Shown one piece after another: positions 47,438-57,039 of a DNA stretch of 64,000 bases; position 1 is the stretch's first letter; every line of letters begins with the position of its first letter. The stretch comes from Bacteriovorax sp. GTDB lineage: Bacteria > Bdellovibrionota > Bacteriovoracia > Bacteriovoracales > Bacteriovoracaceae. The stretch lies in assembly GCA_014377485.1 (NCBI GenBank), contig JACMPM010000002.1:1-64000 (forward strand), in the 5' to 3' direction. The notes beneath the pieces were generated by a model. That model made no database searches. It worked only from the letters and a program-made list of their open reading frames with translations, and was not told where the DNA came from. The translations under genes were made by a program, and so were the position numbers.

Positions 47438-47476
47438 TTAAGACTCTGCCGTAAAAAATCAGAGTCTTAATTTTTT
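47438..47476. terminator. Bidirectional rho-independent terminator
   Basis: TTAAGACTCTG (47438-47448) pairs perfectly with CAGAGTCTTAA (47460-47470), an 11-bp stem with an 11-base loop. Six T follow on the plus strand (47471-47476), and an A-run upstream gives a U-run on the minus strand. It ends both the transpeptidase transcript and the pur operon. Confidence 0.9.
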
Positions 47477-48464
47477 ATAACTCCTGTTCTTTCAGAAAAA
47501 TCTTTCCGCTACCCTTGGTAACATTCCCTATCAGGTAAGCTTTCTCTCCAAGCTCTTCTAATTTTTTAATAATTTCTTTTGGATTATCAGTGGCAACCAC
47601 CATACCAACCCCCATATTAAAAGTTCGGTGAAGCTCGGCTTCATCCAGAGCACTTAACTCACAAACTTTTTCCATAAATGGTGGAAGAAGTCCCATGCTG
47701 CTTACATGATAATCGAATTTTTCATTGATTCTTGGAATATTTAAAAATCCAGAACCTGTAATGTTTGCAACACCTTTAATATTTATTCTCGAAGAATTTA
47801 TTAATGAAAGAATCGTCTTCACATAAATCTTGGTAGGAGTGAGACATTCTTTTTTCAAAGTTTCATCTGCCCCTTTCGTTTCAAGAATTTTTCTCACCAA
47901 AGAATAACCATTCGAATGAAAACCTGTGCTGGCAATCGCAACGAGAGAGTCGCCTTCTGTCAGACTTAAGCCATCAATGAGTTCACTCTTTTTAACTTCA
48001 CCAACAGAGAATCCTGCAAGATCGTAGTCACCTATTTGATACATGCCTGGCATCTCTGCCGTCTCTCCGCCAATTAGGGCCATTTGAGACTGAAGACATC
48101 CATCTACAATTCCTTTAAGTACAGCTTCACTCACTTCAAGATCAAGTTTACTGGAAGCGAAATAATCCAGGAAAAAAAGCGGACGTGCACCCGAGCAAAT
48201 TAAATCATTCACACACATTGCAACCAGATCGATTCCAATTGTTTCATGCATACCCAACTCAATCGCTAATTTTATTTTTGTACCAACTCCATCTGTTGAT
48301 GAGGCAAGGTAGCGATCTGGATCAAGGGCGTACAAAGCACAAAAGCCGCCAACGCCAGAGACTACTTGTTGGTTATAAGTTGAGCGGACCATTTTAGATA
48401 TGCGCTCGACGAATAAATCACCTTTTTCAATATCCACACCGCTGTCTTTATAACTAATAACCAT
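47475..48464 (-). CDS. purM: Phosphoribosylformylglycinamidine cyclo-ligase (AIR synthetase)
   Basis: The 329-residue enzyme closes the imidazole ring of AIR (ATP-dependent). SSTDGVGTKIKLA, GIDLVAMCVNDLICSGARPL, IGGETAEMPGMY and VKGVANITGSGFLNIPR are standard motifs. Last gene of the eight-gene pur operon, 40 bases after purH. Its stop overlaps the T-run of the bidirectional terminator. Confidence 0.97.
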   Translation of the reverse strand: MVISYKDSGVDIEKGDLFVERISKMVRSTYNQQVVSGVGGFCALYALDPDRYLASSTDGVGTKIKLAIELGMHETIGIDLVAMCVNDLICSGARPLFFLDYFASSKLDLEVSEAVLKGIVDGCLQSQMALIGGETAEMPGMYQIGDYDLAGFSVGEVKKSELIDGLSLTEGDSLVAIASTGFHSNGYSLVRKILETKGADETLKKECLTPTKIYVKTILSLINSSRINIKGVANITGSGFLNIPRINEKFDYHVSSMGLLPPFMEKVCELSALDEAELHRTFNMGVGMVVATDNPKEIIKKLEELGEKAYLIGNVTKGSGKIFLKEQEL

Positions 48465-48504
48465 AACTTTATCCTTTTATGTAAAAATGCTGTGCATTTT
48501 CGGT

Positions 48505-50109
48505 CTAATGTCTAAAATGTCTCTTACCAGTTGTCAGCATTGCAATTCCAAAACGATTACACGCTTCAACAACTTCGGAGTCCTTGATACTTCCACCAGG
48601 TTGAACGATATTTTTAATTCCTACTTCATTGCAAACTTCAACTGAATCAGCGAATGGAAAAAAAGCGTCTGAGATTAAAACCATTTTATCCATGGCAAGA
48701 CCTTTTTGTTCAGCTCTTATTTTAGCGAGAAGTTTTAGCGAGTCCAAACGATTGGGTTGCCCCATTCCTGTTCCTGCTAAAGTTAATCTTCCTTTCTCTG
48801 TTTTATAAACAAGTGCGATGCCATTACTTTTTAAATGTTTGCAGGCAAGGATTCCAAAATCAACCAACTCTTTTGCTTCAGAAGTCATATCCGTTTTTGT
48901 CACTAATTTTAGAGGTTCACTAACGCCATTACTTTCGTCCTCGTTTTGCATTAGAAGACCACCAGAAATACTTTTAACAATAAATTCTGATTCAATTTTT
49001 TCTCTTACCGGAACTTTTAATAAACGAACGTTCTTTTTCTTTTGAAAAACTTTTAGAGCTTCTACTGAAAAGTCTGGTGCAATAACAACTTCAATAAAAT
49101 TTTCACTTAAAAAATTAGCGCATTCTAGATCTACTGCATTTGAGAAAGCCAGGACTCCACCAAAACTAGAAATGCTATCGCCATTCCAGGCTTCTTCCAG
49201 CGCTTCAATTAAAGTAGGTGCAACGGCCAGTCCGCAAGGGTTAGCATGTTTAATAATTGCAACAATACTTTTTCCAGGAGTAACATTAGTGATATCGCTC
49301 ATCACTCTCCATGCCGCATCGGCATCAACCCAGTTATTATAAGAGAGCTCTTTGCCTTGTAATACAACAGCATCCACTAAAGTATGTTTTGATTTTGTAT
49401 TTTTTAATTTAAAAATCTTCGCCCATTGGTGAGGGTTCTCTCCATAGCGTAGAGTTTCTTTTGGTGTCAGAGACAGCCAAGGCAAATCACCTGTCTGATG
49501 ATCGTCCAAGAAACGGCTTGATAATTCTTCGGCAATTAAACAATCATACTGAGCGACTCTCGTAAAAGTTTTAATGGCGAGGTCTCGTCTCATTTTGAAA
49601 CTAATAGCACCGTTATTTTCATTAAAAGTACTTATGAAATTTTCGTAATCAGAAATATCAGACAAAACCGTTACTGATTCATAGTTTTTAGCACTGGCCC
49701 GTAACATAAGTGGTCCACCGATATCAATATTTTCAATCAGGATATCTTGTTCAGAATTTTTTCCCGCATACTGATCAAAGGGATAAAGATTGCATATCAC
49801 TAAATCAATGGCCTCAATTTTTAATTCACAGGCTTCTTCTAGATCTGTTGGATGATAACGTCTAAATAAAAGTGAACTTGTCACTGGAAAGCTGATCGAT
49901 TTCATACGACCGCCAAAAGCTTCCGGGTTGCCAGACACTAGCTCAATAGAAGTGACTGGAATTCCCAAGTCTTCAATAAACTTTTTAGTTCCACCAGTAG
50001 AGATGATTTCTACTTTAAATTTAACCAGAGTTTCAACAAGAGATGCCAGGTGACTTTTATCTGTAACACTGACTAAGGCACGTTTAATGAAGCGATTTTC
50101 TTCTTTCAT
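48505..50109 (-). CDS. purH: AICAR transformylase / IMP cyclohydrolase
   Basis: The 534-residue bifunctional enzyme performs the last two steps to IMP. The N-terminal cyclohydrolase (MGS-like) domain has IISTGGTKKFIEDLGI. The transformylase domain has LRYGENPHQWAK, IIKHANPCGLAVA (catalytic Lys-His) and DAFFPFADSVE, and ends MLTTGKRHFRH. Full length for the family. It lies 26 bases after purQ. Confidence 0.97.
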   Translation of the reverse strand: MKEENRFIKRALVSVTDKSHLASLVETLVKFKVEIISTGGTKKFIEDLGIPVTSIELVSGNPEAFGGRMKSISFPVTSSLLFRRYHPTDLEEACELKIEAIDLVICNLYPFDQYAGKNSEQDILIENIDIGGPLMLRASAKNYESVTVLSDISDYENFISTFNENNGAISFKMRRDLAIKTFTRVAQYDCLIAEELSSRFLDDHQTGDLPWLSLTPKETLRYGENPHQWAKIFKLKNTKSKHTLVDAVVLQGKELSYNNWVDADAAWRVMSDITNVTPGKSIVAIIKHANPCGLAVAPTLIEALEEAWNGDSISSFGGVLAFSNAVDLECANFLSENFIEVVIAPDFSVEALKVFQKKKNVRLLKVPVREKIESEFIVKSISGGLLMQNEDESNGVSEPLKLVTKTDMTSEAKELVDFGILACKHLKSNGIALVYKTEKGRLTLAGTGMGQPNRLDSLKLLAKIRAEQKGLAMDKMVLISDAFFPFADSVEVCNEVGIKNIVQPGGSIKDSEVVEACNRFGIAMLTTGKRHFRH

Positions 50110-50135
50110 TTGATCCTCTTGTATTTCAGGTTTTA

Positions 50136-50906
50136 TTAAAAATTATTTTCGCAATATTCAATTCCACTTTCAAAAAAACTTGCTCCAATACCAACGGCAT
50201 CTGATTTTTTTGCCCCAGACGGATTCAACCATTCACTAATGGCCGCTTCTGGATGTGGCATTAAACCAAAAATACGGCCGCTAGGATCACAAACTCCAGC
50301 AATTCTCTGGTAAGAACCATTCACATCATCAACATAAGTTAGAGCGATCTGCTGATTATTGATTAGTATTTCATAAGTGATTGCCTGAGTTTTCAAGTCC
50401 CCTGCAAAAACAATTTTTCCTTCTCCGTGTCTGATAGGAAGAGCAATGGTTTGATTGACTATCTTTTTAGTCCAGACGCATTTTGAATTGGGTACCGATA
50501 AATCAACCCAACGATTGATAAAATGCCCCTGCCGATTATGAGTAAGAGTCATCTCTCTTGTAGTAAACGGTTTTGGTAAAAGTCCCAGTCGAACCAGGGC
50601 CTGAAAGCCATTGCAAATACCAATGATTAATTTTCCTGAATCAATAAATTTTTTCAATTCACTGCCTAGTGAGTATTTTAATTTCAAAGCGAGAATTTGA
50701 CCTGAGCCAATTTCATCACCAAAAGAAAAACCACCCGGCATTGCAAAGATATGAGCTTCTTCCAAAAGACTTGGAGTATGAATCAAATCATAAATATGAA
50801 TAATTCGAGCAACGACTCCGTGTTCTCTGAAGGCCAATGCGGTTTCTTCCTCGCAATTGATTCCGTCCCCTGTGATAACTAAAACTTTTATATCTGAGCG
50901 CTTCAT
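50136..50906 (-). CDS. purQ: FGAM synthase glutaminase subunit
   Basis: The 256-residue class I glutaminase has VITGDGINCEEETA, MPGGFSFGDEIGSGQILA, the catalytic Cys in GICNGFQALVRLG and the His/Glu in LMPHPEAAISEW. It feeds ammonia to PurL. It is longer than the ~230-residue Bacillus PurQ and resembles the glutaminase part of large single-chain FGAM synthases. It starts immediately after the purL stop, with no gap. Confidence 0.95.
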   Translation of the reverse strand: MKRSDIKVLVITGDGINCEEETALAFREHGVVARIIHIYDLIHTPSLLEEAHIFAMPGGFSFGDEIGSGQILALKLKYSLGSELKKFIDSGKLIIGICNGFQALVRLGLLPKPFTTREMTLTHNRQGHFINRWVDLSVPNSKCVWTKKIVNQTIALPIRHGEGKIVFAGDLKTQAITYEILINNQQIALTYVDDVNGSYQRIAGVCDPSGRIFGLMPHPEAAISEWLNPSGAKKSDAVGIGASFFESGIEYCENNF

Positions 50907-53900
50907 CTAGATTTCTCCTACCTGGCATTTGTAACTTTTCATACAGTCCTGCCCGCTCACTTTTAGAATTTCTAATTTATTTGATTTAACAAATAGACTT
51001 CCATTATTTGTAGTCTCTCCGAGCAGCATGCTAGTGAATCTTTTTAATATTTCTTCAAATGCTTTTTCATTGGCAGGTTTTACTGTTACCAGGATTCGTC
51101 CCGCACTTTCATTGAATAAAAAGTTCGTGAGTGATTTTTCATCCATATCTAAACTGATTCTAATCCCCATGGTCGTTCCCATCATTTTTTCGGCGAGAGC
51201 TAAAATCAATCCGCCATCAGAAATATCATGGCTACTTTCAATGAGATTATTTTTCATTGCCTTGTAAATCTGACGATAGCATTCAATTTGTTTTTTAGTA
51301 TCCAACGCTGGCAATGGATATTGAACTTCATAATCTTCATAGAGTTCTGAGAGCTCAAACGCCGAAGTGAATTCTAGTAAATTCTCTCCTATTAAATAAA
51401 CCAAATCTCCAGTGTTTTTAATTTCTGAAGTCGTCACTATCGAAAGAGATGGAACACGTCCCATAGCTGTGACTAAAAGAGTGGGCGGAACACTTATTTT
51501 AATTTTTTCCTGATGTTCATTCATACCAATGAAATCATTTTTCATACTGTCTTTACCACTCACGAAAGGCATGCCATAAGCTATACTGATATCGTATAAA
51601 GCTTTTGAAGCACGCACTAATTGAGCGAGTTTTAATTCAGCATCTGGATTACGATCAGACGTTATCGGATCAGGCCAGCAGTAGTTATCTACTAAAACCA
51701 TCTCATCAGGATTGGCGCCAACACAAACCGCATTCCTGACAGCTTCATCCACTGCGTATTCGGCCATGAGATATGTATCGTACTTTGAAACTTTTGGACA
51801 AATACCGCTGGCAATCGCCAATGCATTATCGGCCCCGCCACCGTGAGGCTTCATCCAAATGACACCAGCATCACTCGGTGCTGAAAAACCAACTTCAGGA
51901 GTTCCGGTGAATGGTTTTACAATGGTTGAGGCCTTTACTTCATGATCATAACGACGAATGAGATGTTCATGGCTTCTTATATTGGGAGTCTTAAAAAGAT
52001 CCAGCAGAATTTGTGTGTAATTAATTTTACCATCTAATTTGGGAAGTGATGGTTTGGCAATTTTTTGCTTGATCCAGTGAGGAGATTTTTTAGATACATC
52101 AAAATGCCCCGTTAGCTTCATCGGCATTAGTGATTCATGTAAAAAATGTAAGTCGATATTAGCGACTTCAACACCTTCATAATTAATATTTAAAAAACCC
52201 GAGTTATTAAATTCTCCAATGACTGATGCTTCAACACTTCTTTTTATAGAGAGTTCTAAAAAGGCTGCAATTGTATCTTTTGGAACTGAAAAGGTCATAC
52301 GTTCCTGAGACTCACTGACCATCAATTCAAATGGAGATAAGCCTGGGTATTTAACTAAAGCTTTTTCTAATTCAACATTTGCACCATTCGTAAGCTGGGC
52401 CATCTCGCCAACACTAGAACTTAATCCTCCAGCGCCGTTGTCAGTTACACTGTTGAAGAGTCCAAGACGTCTTGCTTCTACTAAAAAATCCCCCAATCGT
52501 TTTTGAGTAATGGGGTCACCAATCTGAACAACAGATGATGGAACTCCATCAACTAATTCCATTGAGCTAAAAGTTGCTCCATGAATTCCGTCTTTACCAA
52601 TTCTTCCTCCGGCCATGACAATTAAGTCTCCAGGACGTTGACGTTTTTCAGATGTGGCAAGTCCTCTTTCTGCTTGAGGCATAACTCCAATCGTTCCACA
52701 AAAAACCAATGGTTTTCCAACAAAGTCGCGGTCAAAAACAAAGGCTCCATTCACCGTAGGAATCCCACTTTTGTTTCCACCATCTTGAACGCCAAGATGC
52801 ACACCTTCTTTTATACGATCTGGATTTTTTAATAGAAGAGGAATAGAAATTTTGTTGTCTTCAAAATAATGATTTTCAGCCAGGCAAAAAACATTGGTGT
52901 TAGCAATAGGTTTTGCTCCCTGTCCAACTCCTAAAATATCGCGATTGACTCCGAGAATTCCAGTCAATGCTCCACCGTATGGATCAAGTGCAGAAGGAGA
53001 ATTATGAGTCTCTACTTTGATGCACACATCGACAGTGTCATCAAACCGAACGATACCGGCGTTGTCGTGGAAGATAGAAATAAGCCATGGAATTTTTCTT
53101 TCTTCTTGGATTTTTAAAGTCGCTCCACGAATAAAATTCTTAAAAATTCCTTTAACTGTAAATTCTCCAATGGGCTTCACACCTTTTGGTAAATTAGATT
53201 CACTGTAAGTAATCTCAGAAGAAAAGATTTTATGCTTACAATGTTCACTCCAGCTTTGAGCAATGACTTCCATCTCTACATCAGTTGGAGATCTCTTTAA
53301 TGATTGATAATAGTTTTTGATATGGATCATTTCATCGCTGCTAAGTGCCCAGCAATTATCCTGATTCATTTTTTCTAATTCTGGATTACTCACTTCAAGA
53401 TTAACGAGTTTTGCCTTGGAAGCAACAATCGAAACACTTGGAAAAACGATGGTCTTCATGCGGGCAAAATTCGCAAGCTCAGAGGGAATAGTAATTAAGA
53501 CTTTATGTAGTAAATTATTCGCTAGCTTTTCATACGCAAGTCCTTCGAGTTGAATCGAATTCAAAGGCAAGTCAGTTTCAATAAAATACATCGTTCCCGA
53601 AGCAACTTTCATCTCCACTTTTCTTAATACAGGAATTAATTTTAAAGCTTCGAGAGCTGCGTGTGCAGAGTTGTCCGTCACGCCCGGACGATAACTAATA
53701 TCAATAAGACTTGGAGATTGAAAATTCTTTTTTTGAAGCCAGCCCAAAACTTGCTCTAGATTTTCATCTTCAGAGGAGAGCATTACTTCTACAACACTAT
53801 CTGTAAAAACTTCTTGGGCATAATCCCTGATGTTTGCTATTGGTTTTTCGGTTTCGACTAAGAAATAGCGAACTTCCCAAATATTTTTAATACTTCTATT

Positions 53901-54002
53901 TAAGTATTTGTGAAACCAGGTTTTAAGAGACTCTTCTTGGGTCGCACTCGCATTCAAATTATCGGTATTGGGATAAATTTCAAATCTATAAACAATGCTC
54001 AT
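50907..54002 (-). CDS. purL: FGAM synthase with built-in PurS-like N-terminal region
   Basis: At 1031 residues this sits between the small PurL (~740) and the large single-chain enzyme (~1290). The first ~190 residues look like the paired PurS-like N-terminal domain of the large form (YRFEIYPNTDNLNAS and IDISYRPGVTDNSAHAALEA). The synthetase core follows: SEHCKHKIF, VKVETHNSPSALDPYGGA, GPGRG-equivalent loops and LMVSESQERM. A second half has PHGGGADNALAIASG and SHDISDGGLILALAE. The glutaminase domain is absent and is supplied by PurQ. Separate purS is therefore not needed. The ATG overlaps the purN stop by four bases. Confidence 0.95.
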   Translation of the reverse strand: MSIVYRFEIYPNTDNLNASATQEESLKTWFHKYLNRSIKNIWEVRYFLVETEKPIANIRDYAQEVFTDSVVEVMLSSEDENLEQVLGWLQKKNFQSPSLIDISYRPGVTDNSAHAALEALKLIPVLRKVEMKVASGTMYFIETDLPLNSIQLEGLAYEKLANNLLHKVLITIPSELANFARMKTIVFPSVSIVASKAKLVNLEVSNPELEKMNQDNCWALSSDEMIHIKNYYQSLKRSPTDVEMEVIAQSWSEHCKHKIFSSEITYSESNLPKGVKPIGEFTVKGIFKNFIRGATLKIQEERKIPWLISIFHDNAGIVRFDDTVDVCIKVETHNSPSALDPYGGALTGILGVNRDILGVGQGAKPIANTNVFCLAENHYFEDNKISIPLLLKNPDRIKEGVHLGVQDGGNKSGIPTVNGAFVFDRDFVGKPLVFCGTIGVMPQAERGLATSEKRQRPGDLIVMAGGRIGKDGIHGATFSSMELVDGVPSSVVQIGDPITQKRLGDFLVEARRLGLFNSVTDNGAGGLSSSVGEMAQLTNGANVELEKALVKYPGLSPFELMVSESQERMTFSVPKDTIAAFLELSIKRSVEASVIGEFNNSGFLNINYEGVEVANIDLHFLHESLMPMKLTGHFDVSKKSPHWIKQKIAKPSLPKLDGKINYTQILLDLFKTPNIRSHEHLIRRYDHEVKASTIVKPFTGTPEVGFSAPSDAGVIWMKPHGGGADNALAIASGICPKVSKYDTYLMAEYAVDEAVRNAVCVGANPDEMVLVDNYCWPDPITSDRNPDAELKLAQLVRASKALYDISIAYGMPFVSGKDSMKNDFIGMNEHQEKIKISVPPTLLVTAMGRVPSLSIVTTSEIKNTGDLVYLIGENLLEFTSAFELSELYEDYEVQYPLPALDTKKQIECYRQIYKAMKNNLIESSHDISDGGLILALAEKMMGTTMGIRISLDMDEKSLTNFLFNESAGRILVTVKPANEKAFEEILKRFTSMLLGETTNNGSLFVKSNKLEILKVSGQDCMKSYKCQVGEI

Positions 54003-54574
54003 ACAAATCCTTTAAAAAACTTTTCTAATACTTCAGGGTAAAATTTATTTTCAATCGCCAGGCCGCGCCTTTTAAAATCCTCGAAACTCTCGCCAGGAAT
54101 AAGTGGGAATTTACACTGATCAATAATCTCTCCGCTATCGAGTCCTGCATCTACATAATGAACAGTGCATCCACTTTCAAGCACACCAGCTTTAAAAGCA
54201 TCTCCATAACCATCAAGGCCTGGAAACATAGGCAATAAAGAAGGGTGAATATTGATCACTTGGTATTTAAAATGTTTTAAAAAATCTTCAGTCAAAAGAC
54301 GCATATATCCTGCAAGAATAATCCAATCTGGTTTATATTCGCTCAATGATTTAGTCATTCGTTCATCAAAGCTTTCTCTAGTCTCTTTTTTTCTTTTTAA
54401 AACAGTAAACTTTGGAATATTAAAAATTTCTGCGCGGGATATTACCATGGCCGCTTTTTTATTACAACCAACACAAACCACTTCTGCCAAATCACTTGTT
54501 GCCGCCCATTTCATAATGGCCTCTGCATTTGATCCGGATCCTGAAGCGAGTATGGCCAGTTTGATTTTACTCAT
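53999..54574 (-). CDS. purN: GAR transformylase (formyl-THF dependent)
   Basis: The 191-residue enzyme formylates glycinamide ribonucleotide. AILASGSGSNAEAIM opens the fold. The active site shows NIHPSLLPMFPGLDGYGDAF (Asn-His) and TVHYVDAGLDSGEII (Asp). The start overlaps the purD stop by one base and the end overlaps purL by four. This implies a formyltetrahydrofolate-based step rather than PurT. Confidence 0.96.
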   Translation of the reverse strand: MSKIKLAILASGSGSNAEAIMKWAATSDLAEVVCVGCNKKAAMVISRAEIFNIPKFTVLKRKKETRESFDERMTKSLSEYKPDWIILAGYMRLLTEDFLKHFKYQVINIHPSLLPMFPGLDGYGDAFKAGVLESGCTVHYVDAGLDSGEIIDQCKFPLIPGESFEDFKRRGLAIENKFYPEVLEKFFKGFV

Positions 54575-55884
54575 TAGACTTGACCACTTCCAATATCACG
54601 ACGGAACTGAGCTCCATCGAAATGTATTTGGGAAATTAAGTCATAGGCATTTTTTCGGGCCTTAGAAAAATTTTCTTCAATTGAAGATATTCCAAGAACT
54701 CTTCCGCCTTTGGTGACCAATTCAAGGCCTGATTTTTCAACACCTGCAAAAAAAAGATAATCCTTATTGCTGGGTTTAAAATTTTTATTAAATTCTATAA
54801 TATCTCCCGAGCGAACCTTCACTCCCTCAGTTCCCGGGTAACCATGAGCGGCCATCACTACATGTACACCGACAAGATTCAATTTCTTGGGAGAGGTGCT
54901 TCCAAGCTTATTTTGTAAGCCTAGAATATTACCTTCTGCTGAAGCTCTAAACCAAGGAAGTAAATCCTCTTCAATTAATGGCAATAGCACTTGAGTTTCA
55001 GGATCCCCAAGTCTTACATTAAATTCTAAAACAGCCCATCCATGCCTAGTTTTCATTAATCCTGCAAAAAGAATTCCTGAAAAAGGACTTCCATTTTTTT
55101 TCATTGCACTCAACATTGGCGTAAAAACGTTTTCATTAACCCATAATTCATCTTCTGCACTATAGACGCTGGCCGGAGAAAAAACTCCCATTCCACCAGT
55201 GTTAGGACCTAGATCGCCATCAAGTAATCTTTTATGATCACAGGCCGTTCCTAAAAATGAAAATGAATCTCCATCACAAAGAGCAAAAGCTGAAACCTCT
55301 ACACCTTCAAGAAAATCTTCAATGATAATATGGTCTACATTTTCCCCAAGTAACTTATCTTTCATCAACGCATTTACGGCTTCACAAGCTTCTGTTTTAT
55401 TTAAGCAAACAACGACGCCTTTTCCAGCTGCAAGCCCGTCGCACTTCACCACCATTTTAGTATTTTTTAATGATTCAATATAGGCCAGGGCAGCTTCCGC
55501 CTGAAAAAACTCACTGAAACCGGCAGTAGGAACTCCAGCTTCATTCATAATTTTTTTTGCAAAAGATTTTGAAGTTTCAAGCAAGCTGGCTTTTTGGGTA
55601 GAACCAACAATTAAAAGATTATTTGCTCGAAAGAGATCTACAATTCCAAGTGATAAAGTGGCCTCAGGCCCGACAATCGTTAGCCCAATTTTTTCTTTCT
55701 TGGCAAAATTCAAAAGGCCTTCGATATCAGAGGCAGAAATCGCTTCGAGTTTAATTTCTGGAATCATTTTTTTCATTCCAGGGTTACCTGGACATACAAA
55801 TACAGCTGAGACTTCATTTGAAAGGCTTACTTTTTCTGCTATCGCATGCTCTCTTCCACCGGAACCTATAATAAGAACTTTCAT
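54574..55884 (-). CDS. purD: GAR synthetase (phosphoribosylamine-glycine ligase)
   Basis: The 436-residue ATP-grasp ligase joins phosphoribosylamine with glycine. IGSGGREHAIAEKV, VVKCDGLAAGKGVVV, HKRLLDGDLGPNTGGMGVFSP and LEFNVRLGDPETQVLLPL are standard. Length is typical. It overlaps purC upstream by four bases. Confidence 0.97.
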   Translation of the reverse strand: MKVLIIGSGGREHAIAEKVSLSNEVSAVFVCPGNPGMKKMIPEIKLEAISASDIEGLLNFAKKEKIGLTIVGPEATLSLGIVDLFRANNLLIVGSTQKASLLETSKSFAKKIMNEAGVPTAGFSEFFQAEAALAYIESLKNTKMVVKCDGLAAGKGVVVCLNKTEACEAVNALMKDKLLGENVDHIIIEDFLEGVEVSAFALCDGDSFSFLGTACDHKRLLDGDLGPNTGGMGVFSPASVYSAEDELWVNENVFTPMLSAMKKNGSPFSGILFAGLMKTRHGWAVLEFNVRLGDPETQVLLPLIEEDLLPWFRASAEGNILGLQNKLGSTSPKKLNLVGVHVVMAAHGYPGTEGVKVRSGDIIEFNKNFKPSNKDYLFFAGVEKSGLELVTKGGRVLGISSIEENFSKARKNAYDLISQIHFDGAQFRRDIGSGQV

Positions 55885-57035
55885 AGGTACCTCGAAGCGT
55901 AGTTATCTAAATTAAATTCGGCATTAAAATTTAGTTCATGTCCTAAAAAGGCACTCACATTATTGCAATAACTTTTATAAACAGATTCGGCTCGAAGTTT
56001 TATTTCAGGGTCAAGGGCGAGAGGTTCAGAGTGAAAATTTTCGAGGCAAATTTCTTTAAAATCAATTCCACTTAAAAGAGAATCTTTTTTAGCGGCTTCT
56101 AAATTTTTATACCATTCAGAATTTTTATAAGTTTCGCGCAAAAATTCTTTTGAAAAACTCTTTCCTTTATATAAGAGGCGGAGTTCATCAATGCCAACGG
56201 AATCAACTAGCATAAAAGAGCGTGTGCCATCTGGATTTTGAATAAAGGCCACTTCAATTTTTCCATCCCAAAGTTCAAGCCCCATTTTGTGATGAAAATA
56301 AAAAAGATTAAGCGCAATTAAATGAGTCATCTGGTGAAGTTCAGTCCACTCTGTAGAATTTAATCCTGAAATGTATTGAGCTTCAGAATAACTTAGATAT
56401 CTATCGCCTCTTTCTAATTTGGTTGAAAAATCGATCACTGGTTTTTTTAGCAGATGTCCACCACTAGGAATTTCGCTAAATCCAAATTCTGTCCATTGAT
56501 TCAGGTCATTTCCTAACCGCTTGGATAATGAATTTCCTTCTGAGAGTCCAATTCGAAAAATGACTTCCAAGGGCACTAAAGTGTTCACTGGTTTATCGTG
56601 ATAGGCAAAATATTGATAACTTTGGTCTGTATCGATAGTGGGTTTTAAAATAGAAATATTTTTTACTTTCAGGTAGGGAGAATTCCAAGTGTATGTTTCA
56701 TCATTAAGTAAAGCGTGGTGGTTTAGACCAGATTCACAGTATTTTTTAAAAAGTGCACTCTCCTTTAAACCTAACAAATAATGGGCATCAAAAGTTTTGT
56801 TAATGATTTCTGAGGAAAAAAGATTTTTCCAATTTTTGGGATTTTCCAGGTACTGAAAAAAAGATTTACCCATAATAGCAAGGGCAGCCCCTTTTCCTTC
56901 GAGTTGATCAGGCATTTCTCCCCAGTCAAAAACAGAATAGCGATCGGAAAATTCAAATAGTAGAGATTCTGCTGACACTTCTCCCCTAACATTTTTTACC
57001 GATCCACGGTACAGAAGAGGCGGCAGTGTAATCAT
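55881..57035 (-). CDS. purC: SAICAR synthetase, long divergent form
   Basis: The 384-residue protein is well above the usual 235-310. The N-terminal loop reads LLYRGSVKNVRGE, where most enzymes have Y-E-G-K-T-K. FEFSDRYSVFDWGEMPD, NTLVPLEVIFRIGLSEGNSL and MLVDSVGIDELRLLYKGKSF correspond to the conserved substrate and ATP regions. It condenses CAIR with aspartate. Position between purF and purD, and the presence of every other step, support the call. Extra length is spread through the C-terminal half. Confidence 0.88.
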   Translation of the reverse strand: MITLPPLLYRGSVKNVRGEVSAESLLFEFSDRYSVFDWGEMPDQLEGKGAALAIMGKSFFQYLENPKNWKNLFSSEIINKTFDAHYLLGLKESALFKKYCESGLNHHALLNDETYTWNSPYLKVKNISILKPTIDTDQSYQYFAYHDKPVNTLVPLEVIFRIGLSEGNSLSKRLGNDLNQWTEFGFSEIPSGGHLLKKPVIDFSTKLERGDRYLSYSEAQYISGLNSTEWTELHQMTHLIALNLFYFHHKMGLELWDGKIEVAFIQNPDGTRSFMLVDSVGIDELRLLYKGKSFSKEFLRETYKNSEWYKNLEAAKKDSLLSGIDFKEICLENFHSEPLALDPEIKLRAESVYKSYCNNVSAFLGHELNFNAEFNLDNYASRYL

Positions 57036-57039
57036 TCTC

